The notes beneath the pieces are model-generated. The model had not been told where the DNA came from. It saw only the letters and a program-made list of their open reading frames with translations, and ran no database searches. DNA of 64,000 bases from Semisulcospira habei (taxonomy: Eukaryota; Mollusca; Gastropoda; Semisulcospiridae): the NCBI GenBank assembly GCA_036245525.1, contig BTPG01000005.1, positions 176,689,578-176,753,577 on the forward strand, written 5' to 3'. Positions 56,552-64,000 of this stretch are shown piece by piece; position 1 is the stretch's first letter, and each line of letters starts with the position of its first letter. A program made the translations under genes and the position numbers.

Positions 56552-57414
56552 GCGATGACTCCTCTCGAGGGGAGTCGACAGGAGGCTCCGGACGAGCGCG
56601 TGTAAGTCTCTCCGAACCGGGCTCTGAGGAGAGGCGGGTTATCTGCCGGCAAGTGGACCCCCAGCAGGATCCCGGCGGCTTACTTGGAGACGAGTGGGTA
56701 CCGAGATTGGACGTGGGACGTCGCCAAGCGCGACTCTCTGAACTGGGCTCTGTGAGGCGAGTTCTCTGCTTCTCAAAAGCTGTGTCCGGGCTCGCTCCGT
56801 CCGGGTAGCGGCCTCGTCGGTCAAAACCCCACCCTGTGCCCTAGTCCACTGAATCGTTGTGGAGACCCTCCACAGGATCATCCTGGTCTCATGCGCCGAT
56901 CCTCCGAAGGTGTCCTGGTGCATTCCGTGTGTAGCCACTGGTCCCACCGGGGAAGACTGGCCCAGATCTACCGTCGGTCCAGGTAGCGTCACGCACGGAG
57001 GGAGCTGAAGTTCTTTCCCAAAGCACCAGGGTAGGGGGTACGCACTGGTCGGAGGATCGCCAGCTGCCCTGATCCTGGAAGAACACCTCCGCTGTCGCGT
57101 TGCCGGAGAGGAGAAGCTCCTGTGACCTATCCTTCCTCCCATGAGCAGAAGAAGAAGGCCTAGTAGTCCGCATCGGATCCAAGCTAAGCACGCTCTTGTC
57201 CGCGAAGTCCGAAGGTCGGAGGGTTGGACCTCGAGAAGAATCATGGAAGTAGGAAGCGTAGCTTGAGCAGCCGGGCTTAGAGACGACTAAGGTGAGTAGA
57301 TCCGACTCCGTGTAATGGCTAGGTCCTCCACCACGAGTACAGCCAAGCGGTACCACCTGTCCGAAGTCCGGCACCCCCCGGGTGCCCAACGAGAGTTGTC
57401 GAGATGGTTAGACG

Positions 57415-58602
57415 TCAGGGAGAAGGGGCTGCGCCTTGGTTCCCCAGTGTCCACGAGGATGAGAACCCCCAGTGAGTCAGGTGGCGATGCCGGGCAAACT
57501 TCTGCAGCAGGGCGGCGGCGATGAGCTTGGATGTCCCGTCCAGCGCCGGCCGAGTGTCCATCCGCGCAGAAGAACAGGTCTGACGGAACCGCAGCACTGG
57601 AAGCCGAAGAAGAGGGAGAGGAAAACGGCTGAGACGTCCGAGCAACCAGTCCGAGGGGTCGTCAGCTGTCAAACTCAGGGTGTCGAAGTCCCGCTGTCTG
57701 GAACCGGCGACCGAGGAGGGCGACGAGGGCTCCGAGGGAGGGAATCCCGCTGACGGCGAACCGCAGAGGTCGAAGACTCCCTCCGAAGGGGAGAGCGAAA
57801 GACGGAGCGACGCGGCGAGGGTCTCCTGAGAGCCGAAGGCGGGTCCCGACAAGGAGAACGGCTGCGACGAGGAGGAACGGAGAGGACGAGGGAAGGGGAA
57901 GTGGCCGGTCGATGGGAAGAGGAACGGGACGAACGGGAGTCTGAACGAGATGGAAAACGCGAAGAAGGCGAAACCCGTCTGAGTCGAGGGAGTCCTGATC
58001 CGTCGAATGATGAGTGGAGAAGGTCCTCCTACGATCTTGCGAAGCAGAGCGATAACGGTGAGTAGAATCCCGGCGCCTACGATCTTCGCCAACAGGAGGC
58101 TCCGGACGAGTGCGTGTAAGTCTCTGTGAACCAGGCTCTTGGGAGAGGCGGGTTGCTTGCCGGCAAGGGATCCCCTGCAGCCAGAGACGAGTGGGGAACG
58201 AACCAGGCTCTTGGGAGAGGCGGGTTTCTGTGCACTAATCCGTTGAATACTCAGTGGCGTCTTCTGTGTCGGATCAAGTTGGTCTCGCGCGTCCGGTGCC
58301 GGGGACACAGCGGAAGGCGTCTCAGTAATCTTCAAGCACCCGAGCGGGTAGGAGGCTCCCTCCTATAAGTTCCAGAGATTAGACCATCGCAGCTCCAGTC
58401 AGGTAGCACAGACGTCACAAGTGTGGTCGGAAGCACACCCAGCGCACAGGAGACAGACTGTATGGTTATCCGACGGCCACTGGAAGCCTCCGCATTGTGT
58501 GCAGGTCACCAGCAGGCCAATGCAACACACAAAACATGAGGGCACTCGGCGAGTGTCTACAGGATCTCTGGAGGGACGTGAAGAACGGCAACTCCTAAGC
58601 AC
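57415..58602 (-). pseudogene. DIRS D ORF1 remnant
   Basis: The N-terminal piece 58602-58399 has CTQCGGFQWPSDNHTVCLLC then AGCASDHTCDVC. A 306-codon Ser/Pro/Arg-rich frame follows at 58335-57415, including RSLVHRD-type repeats. Clearly homologous to DIRS B ORF1. An RT region should follow, but 56640-57415 has no RT motifs. Confidence 0.65.
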
Positions 58603-59869
58603 GCCAGCAGAGGAGAGTGAGCGGAGTGTAGACCTGGAGCGGCGTAAGGGTCACTCCAATGAGGCAATCCGTAGAGGAAGAGCATCCAACAGTGCCGATA
58701 GTGGTCCCTACTCTGGCGCCGCGCAGAGCGAGCGGGACGAGTACCCTCGAGAGGTGGCCTGGAACTGTGTCGATAGTAGTCTCCGCTTCCTTGGAGACGA
58801 GCATCCTTACTAGTCTCTGGACGTGCACGTGAATGTCTCTGAGCCGGGCTCCGAGAGAGGCGGGCTTTCTTGCCGGTAAGGGGGACCCCCAGCGGGATCC
58901 CGCGGGCTTTCTTGGAGACAAGTGGGACCGATAGTGGACATGGCTTCTTGAAAGGCTTAGTCCGGGCGTGCTCCCTCCTGGAAGCGGCCTCATCGATCCA
59001 GGCCCACTTCGTGCACTAGTCCACTGAATCCGGTGTGGGGCTTCCCACAGGGACGTCCTGGTCTCAAGCGACCGGTGCCAAGGTTACGTTGGATGGCGTA
59101 TCCACATCATGCGCATAGGAGACCCGACCTAGTGGTTGTCCGACGGCCACCGGAACATCTGTCTTGCGTGAAGGACATCAGCATGCCCCTCTTCAACGGG
59201 GCGGAACGGGATCCTTCAAGCACCAACAGCATAGGTCGCTCCCGCCTGCAGACGCTCCAATGCTGCCATCAGCACTGCTGAGGCCAGGTGACACAATCAT
59301 CCCAAGTGGTAGGAGGCACCTCCCGTGTCGGAAGACAGGCCTAGTCCCAAATGGGCGCTGCCTGGACATGAAGAACACACCTACCAGTAGCAGCCGGGCT
59401 GGTGCTTACAGCCGAGAAGCTGCTTGTCTCTCAAGGTGGTAGTGTACTGCAACGTCCTAAGAAGTCGGACGTGTGCGTAATTGTCTTACCGAGAGGGCCT
59501 TGCCAGAAGCTGTTCACGTGCGCTCCCCCTGGCAGCGGCCTCCACGATCCACGCTCGCGCACTAGTCGTGACATCCGGTGTGGCTTCTCTCCCAGGTCAG
59601 TCCATTGTCGTGCGGAAAGCCCGCAGTGTCCGGAAGGCGCCTAAACCGGTGCCGATCGCTTGCAACGCAAGCATGGTCGGCGGGGTATCCGGTGCAGTGG
59701 CGAAAGACCCCTGGGGGCTGAACTAGCCACTGTCATCTGTGTGAATGGGCGGGTAGCACATCCCTGCAACAGATAACACACCCGAAGGCCTGCGGGCGAG
59801 TCCTGTGGGACTAAGCCACGAAAGGTAGCCTTCGTAACAACAAAACACACAAGCACCAAAGCGGGGTAA

Positions 59870-60330
59870 CAGACTGTCAAGCCTGCACGCCAGCAGTGCA
59901 GTAAGAAGGTCGACTCACTGCCATCAAGCACTAAGGTGAGCAACCAACATATGTAGCAAAAGTCAAACATGTCATGACAGAAGCGAGGTACCAAACTGCA
60001 CGCCTACAACTAGCCGTGCAGTAAGCAAGTAGGCCCACTGCCGCCAAGCGCTAAGGCGATGGAACAACATATGTACACAAAAGTCAAATATGGCATGACA
60101 GACGCGAGGTACCAAACTGCACGCCTGCAATCTAGCAGTGCAGTAAGGAGGTAGGCTCACTGCCGCCAAGCGCTAAGGTGAGGGGACAACATATGTACAC
60201 AAAAATCGAATACGTCATGACGGAAGCGAGGTACCAAACTGCACGTCTGCAATCTAGCAGTGCAGTAACGAGGTAGATTCACCGCCGTCAAGCGCTAAGG
60301 TGAGCAACAACATATGTACCAACCCCTGTC
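59870..60330. repeat. 121-bp tandem repeats in DIRS D leader
   Basis: Nearly four units of 121-122 bases, each with GAGGTACCAAACTGCACG, TAGC.GTGCAGTAA, CCGCCAAGCGCTAAGG and ACAACATATGTAC. The phase marker ACCAAACTG recurs near 59990, 60111 and 60233. The DIRS B leader at 21970-22330 holds its own divergent series (CTTAGCTTGGCGGG). Confidence 0.85.
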
Positions 60331-61172
60331 ATAAAAGGAGTCAGGCCCCAAACATTATTACTAAGGGTGACCGTGTGTGGAAAAAACAACACCGGCCGCA
60401 TGCTGTACAACTCAATACGCAATGACAACCAAGACAAGAAAAACATCTGGGGCAGTAAATCACCACTTTATGTGGACATGTCACGAGGGGCCCGCCCAGC
60501 CAAGGAGCATAAACCCCCAAGCTGCCTGCCGGAACGTATATCCACTCTCTAAGGTACGTGAGCACTTGTCCACAGCGTATGCCTGTGTATGCGAGTGTGC
60601 GCATCACCCGTATCTATACAACCATCCCGCAAGCGAAAACAGAAAAGGGGCCAGAACAGGCGCTGGTACCGAACAAACTACGCGATGACAAGGCGTGACC
60701 CAAGCTGTGCCACTCGGCTAATCAGGCCATGGAGTAAAAGAATTCTCCACACCCAAGGTACAAATGCGTAGGAAACTTTGCTACGATTCACCAAAGGTGA
60801 GTGGGCGCGCAATTACAGTGAGAAGAAGACGAAAAACTTCGTACCTGCACAAACCAGTGCCCAGCCCGAGAACCGGCCGAGGGTCAACCCCGCTACCTTA
60901 CCTCTCCGCCGAAGGGGAACGGGGGGAGACGTCCAAAACCCGCCTGGCACGACCGGCGAAGCTCACCGGACAGCTCACCAGAGGTCGAAGCATAGGAGCT
61001 AAGCAGTGGGGGCGAGAAAGCCACGCAGCAGCACAGGCAGGGCCGACGAAACTATCCTATCTCCCGCTCTTCATTCCAACAGCAAGTCCGAAACCAGAGA
61101 ACCAGTCGAAAAACCAAAGTCAGTAGGCTAGAGCCGAGCGCAAGACGACCGAATCGTGCGCCTAAGTAGACT

Positions 61173-61358
61173 TGACTGAGGGATTATGGGTACCCGGCTT
61201 CCGGGTGGTGGGTATAGGGAGACAACTCTTGGTCCCCTCGGGGTTCCCCGAGTGCCTCCCGGGTTGTGTTTTAACACAACTGGCTCTTAGGCTAGAATGA
61301 GTAAGTAGTAGACACTTCCATTCAGTCATGTCATCGGTAATGTTTTTGAAGAAACAAA
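61173..61358. repeat. DIRS D right ITR and terminus
   Basis: Inverted, identical partner of 55529-55696, ending with CATCGGTAATGTTTTTGAAG and AAACAAA at 61358. Confidence 0.9.
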
Positions 61359-61803
61359 TAAAGCTGTAATTGCCTGAACGTAAAGCTGACAACCTTCAAC
61401 CGTGAGTAAAGTTATGTACAAGCGGACACAACGGCAAGGTGACGGTAAAAGGTAATAATTATTGTTTCAAAGTGTTGCTGTGCTACAAAACTAATCCGAA
61501 AATACATTACTTGTTCTGTTTTATCCTTTGAAATATTGAATATCGCATTCAGAAACTTGAACGTAAATCTTACAACCAAAACTAAACCGTCATCGTCGGA
61601 TGTAGGCAAATTCCATCAAGTAATGTTTTCTTCCTTTGTTCAAAACATGCGGTCATTGAGTCGATTGATTTTACATTTGTTTGCGTCAACATTCATTTGA
61701 AGTAATTAGAAAAGCAGTACACTTACATTGCTTTTTTTTTATACATTTATAGTGCTCAGTCATTAAATTTGCATGATGATAACCATTTACAACCAAAACT
61801 TAC

Positions 61804-61831
61804 CTTCAACTTTGTCGCTTCCCTGCTCCAT
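61804..61831 (-). CDS. Putative nested gene, exon 1 (start codon)
   Basis: ATG at 61831 encodes MEQGSDKVE plus one base, followed by an exact GTAAGT donor. The one-base overhang fits exon 2 at 54160. Intron 1 would be 7.6 kb and contains DIRS D. The ATG start and upstream promoter-like motifs make it a first exon, not an ECM29 exon, since it does not fit between ECM29 exons 2 and 3. Confidence 0.45.
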
Positions 61832-61871
61832 CGATGTCACCTGTAGGTATGAGGTACGTACGACTGACCAA

Positions 61872-61916
61872 ATGCAAATCTCAAAATGGCCGCCGATTCC
61901 AGAAAATCACGTGCGT
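61872..61916 (-). promoter_or_regulatory. Promoter-like motif cluster of nested gene
   Basis: Within 45 bases and 40-85 bases upstream of the ATG at 61831 are an octamer ATGCAAAT (61872-61879), a YY1-like CAAAATGGCCGCC and an E box CACGTG (61908-61913). Such clustering is common at animal gene promoters. Confidence 0.4.
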
Positions 61917-62228
61917 TGATGATTGCGAGATTTTTCCCATGTTTGAACACAAAATTTACAACTTTGGGATTGAAGAAGTTTAAAAAGCAGCCTTCTTTCA
62001 ATTCTCGAAAGGATTTCGAATTTGTTTACGGTAATCAGAACGAAGAGTGATGTTGTCTAGGATATGTTAATTAGGACTTAGGTGCTTCACGGTAAGCTTT
62101 TTGTGTTCCGGTTCACAGCGAGATTTGCACTTGTGAAATTGACGACACACTTACGGTCATTCTGGCCTTTACTTGCCCTCAAACTACTTTAAACTTAGAC
62201 ACATGTAAAACTTGATGATATGGTAACA

Positions 62229-62612
62229 TGATTGATTGTACATTGCTTAGCATCCTGACAGCAACAAGACTTTCTCAGGACGTGCCTGCACTGCTTGTGA
62301 AAAAAAAAAATAAACAGAACATTGAATGTATGTCGCCAGCTGGTCCAATACGCTAAATAAACCTACGACATAGGGCCTAAATAAAGCTAAAACCATTTAG
62401 CAACACACATCCAATATCAAGAGCAACAGGCAGCACAGACAGTAGAGAGTTTTAAAAAGGCAAATACAGGTGAATGGACCAAGGGTAGACAGAAACACAT
62501 GCCCCAGAATAGAAGGAAACCCCCACCCTGTGGGGCTAACCAGGGTGACCCTGGGAACTAAAAAGTAGTTAAACCCACCCAAGTCCCCCAGGGCAGACCC
62601 GGGTGGGGGGAC
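62229..62612 (-). mobile_element. SINE-like repeat with 12-bp target duplication
   Basis: 384 bases bounded by GATATGGTAACA at 62217-62228 and 62613-62624. On the minus strand it begins GTCCCCCCACCCGGG and ends TGTACAATCAATCA, an ATCA-type 3' tail like that of the LINE at 39740-40708. No clear tRNA boxes. Could be a SINE or a short LINE 3' end. Confidence 0.78.
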
Positions 62613-62984
62613 GATATGGTAACAAAATAGTAACTTGCATTGGCTCTCTATAAGCCTAAACTTGGCTTCAAAATTCTATTTCATTCCCCTGAATTTTTTA
62701 TCTGAAAGCGAACACACGTGAGTGATGCCACGTTTTGAAATTTTGGCTTCCACTGCTCGATCGCACAAAACAGTGAATAACTCTTTTATCCCATCGGAAG
62801 TATGCAAAAATGACACAGGATTAGAAGGTATGCTCAATTTCTAACCAGTTGAGATATGGTTGTGTGAGATGCATGCCCGATTTTGAGTTTGAAGGCTTTA
62901 TTTTGTCAGTCAGGTAGCGAAACCGGCACTCGACGCCTAGTCATACTCTTGACCATATACAAAACATTTTTCATACTGATACAT

Positions 62985-63195
62985 TTGAAAAATAAATTTG
63001 AGAAATAAACTTGACTATGATAGTTCAAGGATGATGCCAGAATAGCTTGGCGCATGAAGTGCCAAGCTATTCTAGCATCACCTTCGACCTAAATAGTAAA
63101 TGGTTGACCTATCTCCTAAGCTGTAATGCAGTCTTCACAGGACAATAAGTAAATTGTAAAAAAATTCAGCCTCAGGCTGTAATGGATTAACGAAC
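62985..63195. mobile_element. TTAA hairpin MITE, main family, copy
   Basis: Core GTTCAAGGATGATGCCAGAA / TTCTAGCATCACCTTCGACC around GCTTGGCGC; right end TAATGGATTAA. A second, more decayed copy overlaps at 63190-63330. The remainder to exon 2, and 63506-63970, contain nothing recognised. Confidence 0.6.
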
Positions 63196-63374
63196 TCAGC
63201 CCTGACTCAATACAACATGATATGGATCAACTATTAATATAATAATTCAAAGGATGCATGCATGGTGCCAGAATAGCATGGTGCCTCCTGACTACTGTGG
63301 TTCCTCATGAAATCTCCTAAAAATCTATTTGGAAATTTAGACCTGAGGTTTCAATGTGTGAAACAATAGCTGAC

Positions 63375-63505
63375 CTTCATCCGAACAGCTTCCTCAGGAC
63401 TATTCAGCTTCAGAAGTACAGGCGCCAGAAACTTTCCAAGGACACTTTCCAGTTGATCATCTGTTTCTGCAGAGCCAATCCGCAGAAACACACGCTCCAC
63501 CAAAA
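63375..63505 (-). CDS. ECPAS: ECM29 exon 2
   Basis: Encodes residues about 10-53, with RVFLRIGSAETDDQLE and LAPVLLKLNSPEEAVRMK, the best conserved N-terminal signature of ECM29. The acceptor TTACAG and donor GTCAGC are good. It ends in phase 0. Confidence 0.93.
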
Positions 63506-63970
63506 CTGTAACATTTAAAGTCGCTAAAGAAAAAGCACATTAACGCGCTTTTCAAAATATAAAAAACAACGCTGCCAAACAAATAACTATGATACTAAGA
63601 TAAATAACTATGATAATAAACGACTATGTCTGAACTACTTAGAAGATTTCCAACACTGCAAAAGACTAAGTACCGGTACGTTCCAACCTTTCCCATTAGT
63701 GGTAAGTAAATAAAAAAAATTTGCAAATCAATACTCTAACAAGTAGAATAGGTCCGAAGCATCACTGATTTACGTGTGTCAATTATCAATTATTAAGAGT
63801 GATAAACTGATCTAGTTGGTGTGTGTGGAATTTGTCCGTGATGTTAAAATCAGCCACTCGTCTACTTCAGGTTGCATCAAAGACACGATTACAAAAGCAG
63901 CATCACAGCCTTTGTAAGAATGCTTGCTTTCATCCGCATTATCTACTTGTATGCAAACAATTCAATTTAC

Positions 63971-63998
63971 CATGTTCATCCTGCGCAGTTTTAGCCAT
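63971..63998 (-). CDS. ECPAS: ECM29 exon 1 (start codon)
   Basis: ATG at 63998-63996 opens MAKTAQDEH plus one base, and a GTAAAT donor follows at 63970. Its phase (1 nt carried over) fits exon 2 exactly. The short poorly conserved leader before the VERVFLRIG block is normal for ECM29. The ATG is the only one in frame upstream of exon 2 within the window. Confidence 0.82.
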
Positions 63999-64000
63999 TT

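Larger units (their letters stand above)
55488..61358 (-). mobile_element. DIRS retrotransposon D, non-autonomous, perfect ITRs
   Basis: 5.87-kb DIRS copy, host-gene sense. Termini and internal complementary region are complete. A 168-base inverted repeat (55529-55696 versus 61173-61340) is identical by eye. ORF1 pieces and a decayed recombinase remain; no RT catalytic box is recognised. ORF1 segments around GAGAGGCGGG and CCCCCAGC.GGATCCCG are repeated at about 56620, 58130 and 58850. Near-identical termini with decayed coding imply recent mobilisation in trans or gene conversion. Confidence 0.87.
61372..61965. repeat. Phased motif array, right block
   Basis: After DIRS D the same motif reappears in looser form: GAACGTAAAGCTGACAACC near 61375, a reverse copy AGTAAAGTTATGTACAAG near 61405, GAACGTAAATCTTACAACC near 61558 and GAACACAAAATTTACAAC near 61943. 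Forward spacing is about 184 and 385. Confidence 0.55.
1232..63998 (-). other. ECPAS: ECM29/ECPAS proteasome adaptor gene, 5' part (18 exons)
   Basis: ECM29 is a large HEAT-repeat scaffold that binds the 26S proteasome, couples it to motors and endosomes, and acts in proteasome quality control. Eighteen minus-strand segments bounded by AG and GT join into 2052 nt (684 codons) without a stop, and every exon phase matches the next. The joined product follows known animal ECM29 from its N-terminus through the first third (vertebrate forms are about 1,840 residues). Diagnostic stretches include RVFLRIGSAETDDQLE, LYIKMGFPRL, YVVASSDTRHSVATSAD, ETRLAVQEALSMM and IVLYLRMCLAQNAG. The gene has no premature stop, so it looks functional. 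Introns are huge and filled with mobile elements. Exons after codon 684 lie left of the window; transcription start and promoter lie right of it. Confidence 0.95.

Noticed and set aside
59870..60330. CRISPR array
   Set aside because: Units of about 121 bases without short spacers, inside an animal retrotransposon leader.
61801..61831. Alternative first exon of ECM29
   Set aside because: It has the same phase as ECM29 exon 1 but lies downstream of exon 2, and it would not join to exon 3 (phase 0). It fits the nested gene instead.

Overview
This is a eukaryotic window: one intron-rich animal gene expanded by transposable elements. There are no operons, Shine-Dalgarno sites or bacterial genes. 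The repeat types (DIRS tyrosine-recombinase retrotransposons, RTE-like LINEs, tRNA-headed SINEs, TTAA-flanked hairpin MITEs) together with the divergence of the host protein suggest a lophotrochozoan, most likely a marine gastropod mollusc. The species is inference only.

Host gene. Eighteen consecutive coding exons on the minus strand (63998 down to 1232) encode the first 684 codons of ECM29/ECPAS, the HEAT-repeat adaptor that binds the 26S proteasome. The start codon lies 3 bases from the right edge. The 3' two thirds of the gene lie beyond the left edge. All exon phases close: 2052 coding nt, no stop, GT/AG borders throughout.

Intron contents, left to right: the 5' end of a DIRS element (E, 1-347); an APE-type LINE headed by a tRNA-like promoter (3.8-8.2 kb); a TA-flanked pogo-like element (9.3-10.2 kb); DIRS A (10.7-15.8 kb); DIRS B (17.0-23.2 kb), interrupted by a SINE and a LINE fragment, carrying an inverted segment and abutting an RTE-like LINE; a series of short introns with MITEs (25.8-33 kb); a TIR element with a MADF pseudogene and a small spliced gene (33.7-36.9 kb); further exons and hairpin MITEs; a LINE 3' end (39.7-40.7 kb); DIRS C (44.4-47.5 kb); a second RTE-like LINE with a perfect 12-bp target duplication (49.25-51.5 kb); DIRS D with perfect 168-bp inverted terminal repeats (55.5-61.4 kb); and a SINE-like repeat (62.2-62.6 kb). 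All five DIRS copies read in the same direction as the host gene.

Most unusual signals. (1) A series of about 20 copies of a motif close to TGAACATAACTTTACAAC, in both orientations and spaced at roughly 175 bp or multiples of it, across 52.1-55.3 kb and 61.4-62.0 kb, in otherwise dissimilar sequence. (2) A phase-consistent four-exon small gene of unknown family (134 codons) inside the same intron, with a promoter-like cluster upstream of its ATG. (3) A complete DIRS terminal-repeat/internal-complementary-region architecture, beside several differently damaged relatives.
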